Source: a virus
DNA length: 64,000 nt
Virus record (IMG/VR): IMGVR_UViG_3300032334_000315
Coordinates: 1-64,000 of that record
Strand: one strand, 5' to 3'
The notes under the pieces are model-generated. The model saw nothing but the letters and a program-made list of their open reading frames with translations, was not told the DNA's origin and made no database searches. Positions 47,535 through 55,655 of this stretch are shown piece by piece (the stretch's first letter is position 1; every line of letters begins with the position of its first letter). A program made the translations under genes and the position numbers.

Positions 47535-48740
47535 TCAGAAAAAGATTTCCTGAGACTTCTCCGAAACAGCATCGGCTGCAGGAGTGGCGGGGATGGGATT
47601 GATCGTAGGATCAACCTTGCTATAGAGATCAAGGAACGCGGTCTTGGTCTCTTCATCGAAACGGTTAATGCAGAACTTGATGGCCTTCATGCGGTCACCG
47701 AGCATCAGGTACGTCTGCGCGATATGCACCAGACGGCGAGTAGAAATGAGTTCATCAATTGCGCCATCAGCAAAGGTCTTGCGGATGATTTCTGACCAGA
47801 CGGTTAGATGGTCAATGAACGAAACATCAGCCTTTGGCAAATCATTACCGAGATAGTTGACGAGGATCTTCTTTTCAATCTGAACAGTAGGATATTCCTG
47901 CTCGACCGTGATCGGGAAACGCTCAAGCCAAGCATCGTCAAGCATGGTAGCAGCAACATAGCGACCATCCTCAGAGCCACGGCCTTTGGTGTTAGCAGTG
48001 ACCATCACATTGAAGCCATCAGCTGGCTTGACAATCTCGCCGGTCTTCTTCACATAGTAAGACTTGCCTTCGAGAATACCCTGGAGACACATAGCCTTGC
48101 CAGGATCAGCACGGTCAGCCTCGTCAATCAGCAACAGAGCGCCGATTTCCATCGCACGGAGCACCGGGCCCTTCATGAACTTGGTCTCGCCATTGATAAG
48201 ACGGAAACCACCGATCAGATCGTCCTCGTCGGTCTCACGCGACATTTGCACACGAATCATTGCCCGCTTGGCTTTGCTGCAAGCCTGCTCAACCATGAAA
48301 GTCTTGCCGTTGCCAGAGTGACCAGAAATGAACACAGGAAAGAACTTGCCAGACGCGATGATCTTTTCGATCATCTTGAACTCGCCAAACGGCACATAGT
48401 TCTTGTCCTTCTCGGGCACCGCAGCATAATCATGCTCGGACACTGCGTTAGGATCAAACTTGGTAGTGGTAGCCACTGGCTGAGCCTTGCGAATGGGAAC
48501 GATATCGGCTGCCATAGCAGCAATGGACGTGGTATCTTCAACGCTAGGCGCGCCAACCATCGTCGGCAAACGATACTTGCCATGGCTAACACGATATTCG
48601 TCAACAAAAAGCCAGCTGAGAGTGCGGATATCCACACCAAGCGACTCCGCAAACTTTAGCACATTACCACGCGCAACCACTGCGTCAGCACCAAACTTGC
48701 TGATGGCTTTCTCGAGGAACTTAGACTGATTGGTATGCAT
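47535..48740 (-). CDS. CobS/MoxR-like AAA+ ATPase, 401 aa
   Basis: Walker A GHSGNGKT (140-147), Walker B LLLIDEADRADP (203-214), sensor segment VTANTKGRG and an N-terminal helical region of about 100 residues. It resembles CobS of aerobic cobaltochelatase and MoxR ATPases. A VWA protein is encoded next to it, the usual partner for both. It has its own promoter with a leader carrying GAGGTG. Whether it supports B12 synthesis or a MoxR-type chaperone task is open. Confidence 0.82.
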   Translation of the reverse strand: MHTNQSKFLEKAISKFGADAVVARGNVLKFAESLGVDIRTLSWLFVDEYRVSHGKYRLPTMVGAPSVEDTTSIAAMAADIVPIRKAQPVATTTKFDPNAVSEHDYAAVPEKDKNYVPFGEFKMIEKIIASGKFFPVFISGHSGNGKTFMVEQACSKAKRAMIRVQMSRETDEDDLIGGFRLINGETKFMKGPVLRAMEIGALLLIDEADRADPGKAMCLQGILEGKSYYVKKTGEIVKPADGFNVMVTANTKGRGSEDGRYVAATMLDDAWLERFPITVEQEYPTVQIEKKILVNYLGNDLPKADVSFIDHLTVWSEIIRKTFADGAIDELISTRRLVHIAQTYLMLGDRMKAIKFCINRFDEETKTAFLDLYSKVDPTINPIPATPAADAVSEKSQEIFF

Positions 48741-48770
48741 TGGATCACCTCATCTCATCATCATATAAGT

Positions 48771-48799
48771 ATTATAGCATTGGTAAGCTGGATTGTCAA
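48771..48799 (-). promoter_or_regulatory. sigma70-type promoter, CobS-like gene
   Basis: TTGACA (48799-48794), a 17-bp spacer and TATAAT (48776-48771). Confidence 0.88.
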
Positions 48800-48802
48800 C
48801 CA

Positions 48803-48961
48803 CTAAATCCGTTCGATGGTAGGTTTACCAACGAGTCCAGTAGAAGCCAACAAACGACGCATGAAATCAAACGCATCCTGGAGATAACGGAACTTGGCAG
48901 TCTCGTCCGACAGGAGCTTGTTTTCATCCTTGAGTGTATATGATACTTTGAACATAGCCAT
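48803..48961 (-). CDS. orphan small protein, 52 aa
   Basis: ATG 48961 has AGGAG upstream and is preceded by a full promoter. The sequence is helical (KFRYLQDAFDFMRRLL) with a basic end. Function unknown. It lies between the CobT-like and CobS-like genes. Confidence 0.72.
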   Translation of the reverse strand: MAMFKVSYTLKDENKLLSDETAKFRYLQDAFDFMRRLLASTGLVGKPTIERI

Positions 48962-48983
48962 CTCCTTTTGTCATCATGTTACC

Positions 48984-49012
48984 ATTATAGTTGGTAATGA
49001 GGGATTTGTCAA
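48984..49012 (-). promoter_or_regulatory. sigma70-type early promoter
   Basis: TTGACA (49012-49007), a 17-bp spacer and TATAAT (48989-48984), driving the 52-aa gene. Confidence 0.87.
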
Positions 49013-49030
49013 CCCCTCATTTTTGCTTTG

Positions 49031-49038
49031 TATTTATA
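49031..49038 (-). promoter_or_regulatory. late promoter TATAAATA
   Basis: A perfect octamer overlapping the stop codon of the VWA protein gene, upstream of the early promoter of the 52-aa gene. It may give that gene late expression as well. Confidence 0.5.
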
Positions 49039-51376
49039 CAGCAATTTTGTCGATAAACTTAGCCAACACAACACGGGACGTACCGCGCTTGGATTGTGCG
49101 TTGGCAAACGCAGTTTTCAGTTTACCCTTGGATGAATCCGCAGCAATATCACCCATGCCAGAACTCTCGGTACGCAAGTCTTTGCCGCCCTTGATATAGT
49201 AGAACTCATTGTGGCCGTACAAGCCAGGCACAATGGCATACTGGTTAGAACGGAAAGACTTAGCCATCAGGTCAGCATCATACCAGTTTGACCCAGCCAT
49301 CTGGGCGCCGCTGGTAACGTCACGGGCACTGTTGGTAATGTAGAAGCCAACAAGATTAACCTTCATCGTATCACGGATGAGTTTAGCATACATCGAGGTA
49401 TACTGGTGGCTATGCTCGAAATTCAAGCGGATTTGGCGCTTGCTATGCTCATCGGTCAGGAATGTGGTACGGTTGTTGTTGATAGAAGTACCAGCCAAAT
49501 GGCCACGCTGACCATTCTGCTTGTGCAGAATGTATGATGGATGATCGGACTCACCATCGGTAATCGTCACCATGTTCACAATCTCGAGGTTCTTCTCCTT
49601 TGTGAACTTGGTAATGATATCGCGACCCAACATCAAGGAATCATTGAACGGTGTTGATCCCAGGCTGAGGAACTCAAACGGGTCGCGGAATTTATTGAAG
49701 ATAACATCACGGACATAATGCTTCACATTATTATAGCCAGCAGGAACCAGATCACAATTGGTATAGTTCTGGATCATACCTGAAATAAGCAATGTGGAAC
49801 ACATGAAATTGAAATCACGCAGGTTCATGCCTTCGTGAAACAATTCCAGTAGTGACAGTTCCGTGTTAGGGTATACGAAATGCTTGCCAACACGATTGTC
49901 AATGTTACGCCATTCGGTGTTGATTTTGGTTCGCATATCGTGGTACTTCAAAGTAGCAGGATGCTTATAACCTGCACCAGCTAAACCGGTCGAGAAGCCA
50001 TAGATACGGTGTGGGATGTTAGCACGGCGACAAAAAGTAGCCAGGGTAATCATCTGTTCAACCGCACCGCGGATATGCCCAGACATGGAACCCGACAGGT
50101 CGAGATATACGACAAGCCCGTGGTTCTTGCCAGTCGGCAGTACCGTGAGACGACGGAAGATATCCTCGCTGAACTTATAGCTGTGGATCTTTGTCGTATC
50201 AATGGTACCAGTCTTGGACTGCTTGCTACGGGAATAGGCCGTAGCAGCCTTCTTCATTTCGAACTCCTTGACCATATAATTGATGGCATTGTTATTGTCG
50301 CTACGGAACTTGGAGAACACACGACCAGCGAAAGCCTGATAATCAGCCGCCTTGCCAAGGTTGATATCATGCTGAGCATACTTCAGGATATCGCCATACT
50401 TCACAATGAAGTTATCCGAATTGATATCCTTCGGCAACACCACATAACGGAGTTCCCTGCCGAGCATAGTAGGATCAACCAAATCCTGCATCTTATCAGA
50501 CAGAGCCTTATCAGTGGTAGCCTCTTCTATCTGACCACCAGACTTACGGCGCGAGGGCTTCGGTTTGTCCTCATCATTACCATCGCCGACTTCATCTTGA
50601 TCGGACTCGCCTTTTAACCCTTTATCGCCGTCTTCCCAATCGTCACCTTCCTCGCCGTCTTCGCCGTCGTCACCAAGTTCCTCAGCATCTTCCCAATCGT
50701 CACCTTCCTCGCCGTCATCATCATCAAGGGTGCGGGTAGAAACGTCACGCTTTTCTTCATCCAGGTCTTCCTCTTCCTGCTCCGCCTTTTCTTTGGCAAA
50801 AGCAAGGAGATCATTAGCAAGCTGGACGGCCTCATCCCATGTGTGGATGTCCTCAGCCCGCTTCACAAACACCTGTTCGTCATCCGAGAACGGCACCTGC
50901 ATATGAGAACCAACCTTGAAGTAAAGGTTGATACGGTCAATGGTTGACAGTTGATCGGGATTGGTAGACTTCACATTGAAAAAGTCCGACTCGAAAAGCC
51001 ACTTGTAGCCATCGTGAAAATCACGGCGCGAACCGGGGAACTTAGCCTTAATCTTACGCTCAATCCGCGCGTCCTCAACCACATTCAGATAACCCTGGAA
51101 TGTGCGCGACACACGGCGACCGTCTGATTCCTCAACGGCGTCAATAGCACCTTTCCAGCCATCGCACGGAGTCTCAAGGGCATGCCCGACCTCGTGAAGC
51201 ACCAGCAGATGATACAGGCTCTCGGTCATTTCCTGCCACATAGGCAGACGCAGAACGCGGTTCTTAACATCAAAAGACGCAGTGACCACGGGTGCATGTT
51301 CCACAGCAATGTTCTCAGCGGCAAGCAATTTAGCCAACTTGTCAAGCGCGCCAGGCGATACCAGTTTCTCAGCCAT
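49034..51376 (-). CDS. CobT-like VWA protein with HExxH motif, 780 aa
   Basis: Residues 61-65 read HEVGH, and NVVEDARIE near 98-106 offers a third zinc ligand, as in metallopeptidases. Residues 200-270 are a very acidic linker. DLSGSMS (426-432) is an intact MIDAS of a von Willebrand A domain, with VTITDGESD later. CobT of cobaltochelatase shares the acidic linker and VWA domain and works with CobS. The HExxH motif is more like a peptidase. GAGGAG lies before the ATG and it has its own promoter. Confidence 0.82.
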   Translation of the reverse strand: MAEKLVSPGALDKLAKLLAAENIAVEHAPVVTASFDVKNRVLRLPMWQEMTESLYHLLVLHEVGHALETPCDGWKGAIDAVEESDGRRVSRTFQGYLNVVEDARIERKIKAKFPGSRRDFHDGYKWLFESDFFNVKSTNPDQLSTIDRINLYFKVGSHMQVPFSDDEQVFVKRAEDIHTWDEAVQLANDLLAFAKEKAEQEEEDLDEEKRDVSTRTLDDDDGEEGDDWEDAEELGDDGEDGEEGDDWEDGDKGLKGESDQDEVGDGNDEDKPKPSRRKSGGQIEEATTDKALSDKMQDLVDPTMLGRELRYVVLPKDINSDNFIVKYGDILKYAQHDINLGKAADYQAFAGRVFSKFRSDNNNAINYMVKEFEMKKAATAYSRSKQSKTGTIDTTKIHSYKFSEDIFRRLTVLPTGKNHGLVVYLDLSGSMSGHIRGAVEQMITLATFCRRANIPHRIYGFSTGLAGAGYKHPATLKYHDMRTKINTEWRNIDNRVGKHFVYPNTELSLLELFHEGMNLRDFNFMCSTLLISGMIQNYTNCDLVPAGYNNVKHYVRDVIFNKFRDPFEFLSLGSTPFNDSLMLGRDIITKFTKEKNLEIVNMVTITDGESDHPSYILHKQNGQRGHLAGTSINNNRTTFLTDEHSKRQIRLNFEHSHQYTSMYAKLIRDTMKVNLVGFYITNSARDVTSGAQMAGSNWYDADLMAKSFRSNQYAIVPGLYGHNEFYYIKGGKDLRTESSGMGDIAADSSKGKLKTAFANAQSKRGTSRVVLAKFIDKIAV

Positions 51377-51400
51377 TACCTTCTCCTCAATTCATTATGT

Positions 51401-51429
51401 ATAGTACCACATGGCGCGCGGTTTGTCAA
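51401..51429 (-). promoter_or_regulatory. sigma70-type promoter, VWA protein gene
   Basis: TTGACA (51429-51424), a 17-bp spacer and TACTAT (51406-51401). Confidence 0.87.
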
Positions 51430-51627
51430 CTAGCAATCTCGGTCATAATCTTGCCATTCTTGCATCTCGGATGGCTGACCATCATCCTCATAATCATCGC
51501 CTTCGTTAATCGCGTCAATTTGCATGACACATTCCAGCATTTCATGCCAATATTCTTCGGCGTCAACATCACCGGTCATTTCAGCCATGCGGATCTGATC
51601 CATTATTTCGGCGTAAGAAAAGTCCAT
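51430..51627 (-). CDS. orphan acidic small protein, 65 aa
   Basis: ATG 51627 is chosen for its GAGGAG at good distance; a longer frame upstream lacks one. The product is very acidic (many Asp/Glu, EDDGQPSEMQEWQDYD at the end). Highly acidic early phage proteins may mimic DNA; that is only a suggestion from composition. Confidence 0.7.
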   Translation of the reverse strand: MDFSYAEIMDQIRMAEMTGDVDAEEYWHEMLECVMQIDAINEGDDYEDDGQPSEMQEWQDYDRDC

Positions 51628-51638
51628 CTCAATTCTCC

Positions 51639-51818
51639 TCAGTCGGAAGCCCAATCGTCCAGTTTGTAGTTCCAATAGTCGGCGTAGTTCTTGGCTTCCT
51701 CAGCCACTTTCTCTACCGCCCACGCCTTAGACTTGAAACCCTGTCCGTCTTTAGCGGCTTCGAGTTGCTTGATGAGAGCATCAATACCCTCGTTCATTTT
51801 GTGTTCCAACTGGGTCAT
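51639..51818 (-). CDS. orphan small protein, 59 aa
   Basis: ATG 51818 follows GAGGAGAATCCT. The sequence is helical with two acidic/aromatic heptads (EEAKNYADYWNYKLDDW at the end). Unknown function. It belongs to a run of five short genes (51430-52685) with similar ribosome sites. Confidence 0.7.
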   Translation of the reverse strand: MTQLEHKMNEGIDALIKQLEAAKDGQGFKSKAWAVEKVAEEAKNYADYWNYKLDDWASD

Positions 51819-51828
51819 AGGATTCTCC

Positions 51829-52101
51829 TCAGAGGTAAACACGGCGGGTGTTGTCGGTGTCGGCAAACTGGTTGGTAACGCCACGCTCGGGCCGAATGCC
51901 GGGCTGCACACCTTCAAAGCCAATCTGCTCGGCATCAAGGTAGTTATAGCCACGGTAGGCATCATCGGTGAGGAGTGAAGACTCCAAGAGAACGATAACA
52001 CCGACCCGCTCATCCCGCGTGGACGAGGGCGAAGCCAACAGACGGTTAGCAATCTCGGTGAGAGTGGAAGCGCGGACAGTTTTGCGAAGGACTTTTCTCA
52101 T
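51829..52101 (-). CDS. orphan small protein, 90 aa
   Basis: ATG 52101 has GAAAGG 8 nt upstream; upstream codons belong to the next gene's end. The N-terminus is basic (MRKVLRKTVRAS) and the middle predicted alpha/beta. I do not recognise it. The gene is the third of the short-gene run. Confidence 0.7.
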   Translation of the reverse strand: MRKVLRKTVRASTLTEIANRLLASPSSTRDERVGVIVLLESSLLTDDAYRGYNYLDAEQIGFEGVQPGIRPERGVTNQFADTDNTRRVYL

Positions 52102-52115
52102 GGTGTAAACCTTTC

Positions 52116-52463
52116 TCAGATGATGCCGGTCCATTGGACGGTGGGGTAATCGCGGAGCACTACATTGCCGCGGGCCTTGTTTTTCGCAGGCGCTTTCCAG
52201 CTAGCCGCTTTCAGGATATCACCCTTGCAGAATTTACCCATATCGGTCATGCAAATGAAAGAGTGAACCGAAGCATTGGTTGTGCCGGCATACTTGATGA
52301 CCTTCACATAGCGGCTGCCAATTTCGTAGGACAGGGTGCGGTTGAATTCATCAACCATCTCAGCGGTCCAAGGCGAGTTGGCATGTTCGCCGCGGAACTT
52401 GAAAGCGGCATAATCAGCGCGGATAGCGGCAAGGTAGAGGTCGAGCTTGCGAATGGAAAACAT
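52116..52463 (-). CDS. orphan protein, 115 aa
   Basis: ATG 52463 follows GAAAGG. A mixed alpha/beta soluble protein with two Cys near residues 75 and 83 (FICMTDMGKFCKGD) and a basic C-terminal third. No family recognised. Probably co-transcribed with the gene before it from the promoter at 52732-52760. Confidence 0.7.
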   Translation of the reverse strand: MFSIRKLDLYLAAIRADYAAFKFRGEHANSPWTAEMVDEFNRTLSYEIGSRYVKVIKYAGTTNASVHSFICMTDMGKFCKGDILKAASWKAPAKNKARGNVVLRDYPTVQWTGII

Positions 52464-52478
52464 GGTTGAACCTTTCAA

Positions 52479-52685
52479 TTAGCGAGAAGCAAAGCCGGCA
52501 TTGCGGAGGGTGGTCAATTTGCGGCCTTGCGAGGCAATGGAAGCAAAGTGGCGAAACGTCTTGACCTTGGCATTAGAAGTCTCGCAACGGGTCACATAGC
52601 CACCGTTAGACAGGAACTGTGCAATAGCGTCTTGGGCGGAATCGCGAAGGGCTTGACGACGGTTCGGGTTTGTTGCTACGCTCAT
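52479..52685 (-). CDS. orphan small basic protein, 68 aa
   Basis: ATG 52685 is the first of the short-gene run and lies about 40 nt after the expected +1 of a strong promoter. The protein is basic with RRQALRDSAQDAIAQFL as a likely helix and a Thr/Ser-rich middle. Nucleic-acid binding is possible; function unknown. Confidence 0.7.
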   Translation of the reverse strand: MSVATNPNRRQALRDSAQDAIAQFLSNGGYVTRCETSNAKVKTFRHFASIASQGRKLTTLRNAGFASR

Positions 52686-52731
52686 GGTGTGTCTCTCTTC
52701 TCTCTTGTCTTTCAACTCATCTTATATTCTT

Positions 52732-52760
52732 ATAATAGCAAAGAACCATGCCATTGTCAA
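52732..52760 (-). promoter_or_regulatory. sigma70-type promoter, short-gene run
   Basis: TTGACA (52760-52755), a 17-bp spacer and TATTAT (52737-52732). Confidence 0.87.
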
Positions 52761-52777
52761 ATCGACAAAACGCAAGC

Positions 52778-52816
52778 AAAAACAATGACTTAGGAATTTG
52801 CGGTTCCTAAGTCATT
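52778..52816 (-). terminator. rho-independent terminator
   Basis: A perfect 13-bp stem, AATGACTTAGGAA with its complement around a 7-nt loop, followed on the minus strand by GTTTTTG. It closes the operon that ends with the 270-aa methyltransferase gene. Confidence 0.9.
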
Positions 52817-52881
52817 GAAATTACTCGCTAATTATTTTTGATTTTTTTTCGGTTTTTCCGATTATTTTTGTAATTCTTTTA

Positions 52882-53694
52882 TTACATAAGTAACAAATTG
52901 TTACAATCACTTCTTTTCCAGAAAGCGGGTCTACTGTTCCAGCATTGCGTTGGTACCTTTTCGTACCCGTGCGCTTTCAATGTAGCACCAAACGCCCGAC
53001 CCGCCTGAGAACCAGACATGGTATTGCCAAGGTGCAAATAGGAATCGAAATGCCCGATAGCATCGGAATTGAAGGTGTTCGCGAATAGCAGGTATTTTGG
53101 CTCACAATCTTTTAGCACCTCGATCAGATGTTCGATCGGTGTTTGGATATGCTCAAAATACTCGGACGCAAAAATCAAATCAGCCTTGAGGCCCTTGTGA
53201 TTACCGCGCATCTGAAATGCGTGTAAATTCCCGAGGTAGCTGGACATGGCATATTGACTGCTGCCTTCAAAGTTGGTACCGTATACATCCGCTTTCGGAA
53301 AAATCTTTTTCAATTCAACGGTGGTATATCCAGAACCACAACCAAGATCAAGGACAGTACCAACACCGACCATCGACTCGACAATGCTTTTACCAAACAT
53401 AGACCGAGACGATTGGATGTCCTTGAGATACCGCTTTGAATATTTTGTCCAACACAACCAGGTCTCGCAGAAATAATACGGGTCAGCGTAGACCGAATAA
53501 TCTGGATTCTTTGGATCAATTGCGAGCGAAGCATACCACTTTGTCTCAAGGCTTGCCATCTCTACGGTATCACCTGGATTATATGGCTTCTTATCGTGGC
53601 GCTTGACAGCCGCTAGTGCTTCTCTCCTAGCGGTGTCAATATCAATATCAGCGAACTTGGCACATAGATTTAAATATTCATCAAGCGGTGTCAT
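52882..53694 (-). CDS. class I SAM-dependent methyltransferase, 270 aa
   Basis: Start at ATG 53694 with AAAGGA, 2 nt after the upstream stop. Motif I is VLDLGCGSGYT near residues 114-124, with FASEYFEHIQTP as motif IV and a Trp/Tyr-rich N-terminal 90 residues. The N-terminal half has no recognised relation. Next to the glycosyltransferase of the TET-associated type it may act on modified bases, but a small-molecule or sugar substrate is equally possible. Confidence 0.78.
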   Translation of the reverse strand: MTPLDEYLNLCAKFADIDIDTARREALAAVKRHDKKPYNPGDTVEMASLETKWYASLAIDPKNPDYSVYADPYYFCETWLCWTKYSKRYLKDIQSSRSMFGKSIVESMVGVGTVLDLGCGSGYTTVELKKIFPKADVYGTNFEGSSQYAMSSYLGNLHAFQMRGNHKGLKADLIFASEYFEHIQTPIEHLIEVLKDCEPKYLLFANTFNSDAIGHFDSYLHLGNTMSGSQAGRAFGATLKAHGYEKVPTQCWNSRPAFWKRSDCNNLLLM

Positions 53695-53695
53695 A

Positions 53696-55108
53696 TTATC
53701 CTTTGAAGTCGGTAACCAGTTCCATACCATAGTTGTTGATGCCTGTTGGAATCTGGACATCAGGCTTCATAATCAATTTATTCTTTTTGAACTGGTTGTA
53801 ATCCACGTAATGATGGTGACGACCAAACCGAATGACCTTTGTCGTAACGTCTGGGTGCATCTGATAAAGCATTTCAGATTTTGGATCAGTACCCTCAGCA
53901 GCATAGAACTCTGCGGTGTTACCACCACCGAGCGTCTGCGTTGCAGCTTTACCCTGCAAGAATGAATTGAACTGGATCGTACACTGCCCAGCTTTCAATA
54001 CACGAAGGCAGATATCGGTGTCTTCATTGTATCGTCCACGCCATCTGAACTCACAGGAGTTGTCAATCAATAGCACCGAATAAATGCGAGTATTGGTTAC
54101 GAATGCGGGATATTTACCATTGGGTGCAATGAAGAACCTGTACTGAAAACCGGAAATTGGTACATTCTCAAACCGATCAACAAAGTCCTCAGCCGCGCGG
54201 AAGATAGCACCACTCTCAGTACGGATACGAAAGTTTTGGTGGAGTCTGTAGAAATCGGAGATGTTATCATCAAGAACCCAATGACGTTTAGCACCGAGAG
54301 ATATAGCATGATCCCAACACCAGTTACGCGCACGACCAGGGCCGTCACCGTGATTAGAGAACGGCAATACCAAAATCTTTGCAGGATCAATGACAGCCGC
54401 ATAGGACTCATAATCTTGCGGTTCAATAGCAATGTAATATGGCACCTGCATCCGTTCAAGCGACCGAGCAGTCAACCGACTATCAGCACGGCCCTTCGAT
54501 ACGATGTAGAGTGGGTATTGTGGATTGGTGTGATTGCCATTGGACTCTACCCACCGCTTCTTAGCGTTAGCATCGCGGTCAAGCTTCGGATACCAAATGC
54601 TGTTGGTATTCTCAGATAGATTTTGATCGACAACCTTCGCGAAGGCCTTGTAGCCGTCTTCATCATAGAAACGCATATCAATTTTATGGTATGGCTCATA
54701 GTCTTCCTGAATGTACTCAGGCATGCCAGTCCATAGCTTGCGCCACTTATCATCAGCCGTAGGCTTTAGTTTCTTCTTGGGCTTCTGCGGTACAGCATCT
54801 TTATCAAGGAACTTATACGTCTTAACATCGGGATCAAACAGAAATGATCTTGATTCTGGATACCAGATTTCGTCCGTCAAAATGTCCTGCTGGATCAGAT
54901 TGACAAACTCTTTCAAATCTTCTTTGGTACGAAAGCTAACATAGATTGACTTGTACGCGCCACCAATATCTTTAGTCGTGGCTTTGTATGTTGGCGTCTG
55001 GTCAACGAAATCTGGATCATCAATGAAATTGGCTACGGTAGAAATAGACTCCGCAGCTTTGAGATCCATACAACTATCATATACCGTGGATTCTTTAATG
55101 TCACTCAT
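53696..55108 (-). CDS. TET-associated-type glycosyltransferase, 470 aa
   Basis: The C-terminal ~270 residues have the layout I recall for the TAGT/GREB-like glycosyltransferase family: YPLYIVSKGRADSRLT, LPFSNHGDGPGRARNW, HWVLDDNISDFYR and GRYNEDTDICLRVLK with a Gln/Gly-rich end. Members glycosylate 5-hydroxymethyl-cytosine derivatives in phage DNA. The N-terminal 190 residues contain repeated IWYP segments and may bind DNA. No TET-type dioxygenase or cytosine methylase is obvious in this window, so the pathway would need genes elsewhere. Confidence 0.75.
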   Translation of the reverse strand: MSDIKESTVYDSCMDLKAAESISTVANFIDDPDFVDQTPTYKATTKDIGGAYKSIYVSFRTKEDLKEFVNLIQQDILTDEIWYPESRSFLFDPDVKTYKFLDKDAVPQKPKKKLKPTADDKWRKLWTGMPEYIQEDYEPYHKIDMRFYDEDGYKAFAKVVDQNLSENTNSIWYPKLDRDANAKKRWVESNGNHTNPQYPLYIVSKGRADSRLTARSLERMQVPYYIAIEPQDYESYAAVIDPAKILVLPFSNHGDGPGRARNWCWDHAISLGAKRHWVLDDNISDFYRLHQNFRIRTESGAIFRAAEDFVDRFENVPISGFQYRFFIAPNGKYPAFVTNTRIYSVLLIDNSCEFRWRGRYNEDTDICLRVLKAGQCTIQFNSFLQGKAATQTLGGGNTAEFYAAEGTDPKSEMLYQMHPDVTTKVIRFGRHHHYVDYNQFKKNKLIMKPDVQIPTGINNYGMELVTDFKG

Positions 55109-55118
55109 TGGTTTTCCA

Positions 55119-55655
55119 TCATGCAGTTAATCTTGATTTTATAATCCTATCATACTTCTTCTTCTGTGTCAAGCCCTGTTCTAAATGGAATCTATTGGCG
55201 CGCTTTTGAAACGTGATGCCATCGAGATGGTCTAGCTCATGGAGAAATACTCTGGCTGTATATCCCTTGAACATCGTAGTGCCAGCAGTGCCATCCCAGC
55301 CAGAAAAGCGAACTTCAAATTCAGATGGTCGCTTGATTTTTAAAAACAAACCAGGGTATGAAATACACCCTTCTTCATGCACCACAGTCTCGGTACCCAT
55401 TGTCACTATGCGCGGATTGAAAACAGAAATCACACTATCAGGATCAGTAAAGTTACCAATGACAAAGGCACGTGTCATAATGCCAATCTGACAGGCTGAC
55501 AGACCTACGCCTTTATTAGCAATCATCTGTTCCTTCAGCATGTAGAAAAGCTTCTCAGCCGATAGGATGCTACCATCTTCCATTGTGTAACCAGTATCAA
55601 AGTTAAATGGCTTACACACCTGCTTCAAACGTGGATCGTTGCCCGGAATAATCAT
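55119..55655 (-). CDS. def: peptide deformylase, 178 aa
   Basis: All three deformylase motifs are present: GVGLSACQIG (49-58), EEGCIS (94-99, Cys97) and HELDH (139-143, His139, Glu140, His143). The metal site therefore looks intact. It removes the formyl group from new proteins in the cytoplasm. It starts at ATGA on the gp46 stop. Phage deformylases are best known from marine T4-like phages. The lack of a C-terminal extension matches the compact phage type. Confidence 0.95.
   Translation of the reverse strand: MIIPGNDPRLKQVCKPFNFDTGYTMEDGSILSAEKLFYMLKEQMIANKGVGLSACQIGIMTRAFVIGNFTDPDSVISVFNPRIVTMGTETVVHEEGCISYPGLFLKIKRPSEFEVRFSGWDGTAGTTMFKGYTARVFLHELDHLDGITFQKRANRFHLEQGLTQKKKYDRIIKSRLTA

Noticed and set aside
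47808-48659. 283-aa plus-strand frame opposite the CobS-like gene
   Set aside because: Long antisense frame caused by codon bias of the AAA ATPase gene; the opposite frame has all AAA motifs and a promoter.
49031-49038. Possible key late promoter for the CobS-like gene
   Set aside because: The CobS-like gene has its own strong early promoter at 48771-48799; the octamer can at most add to the 52-aa gene.
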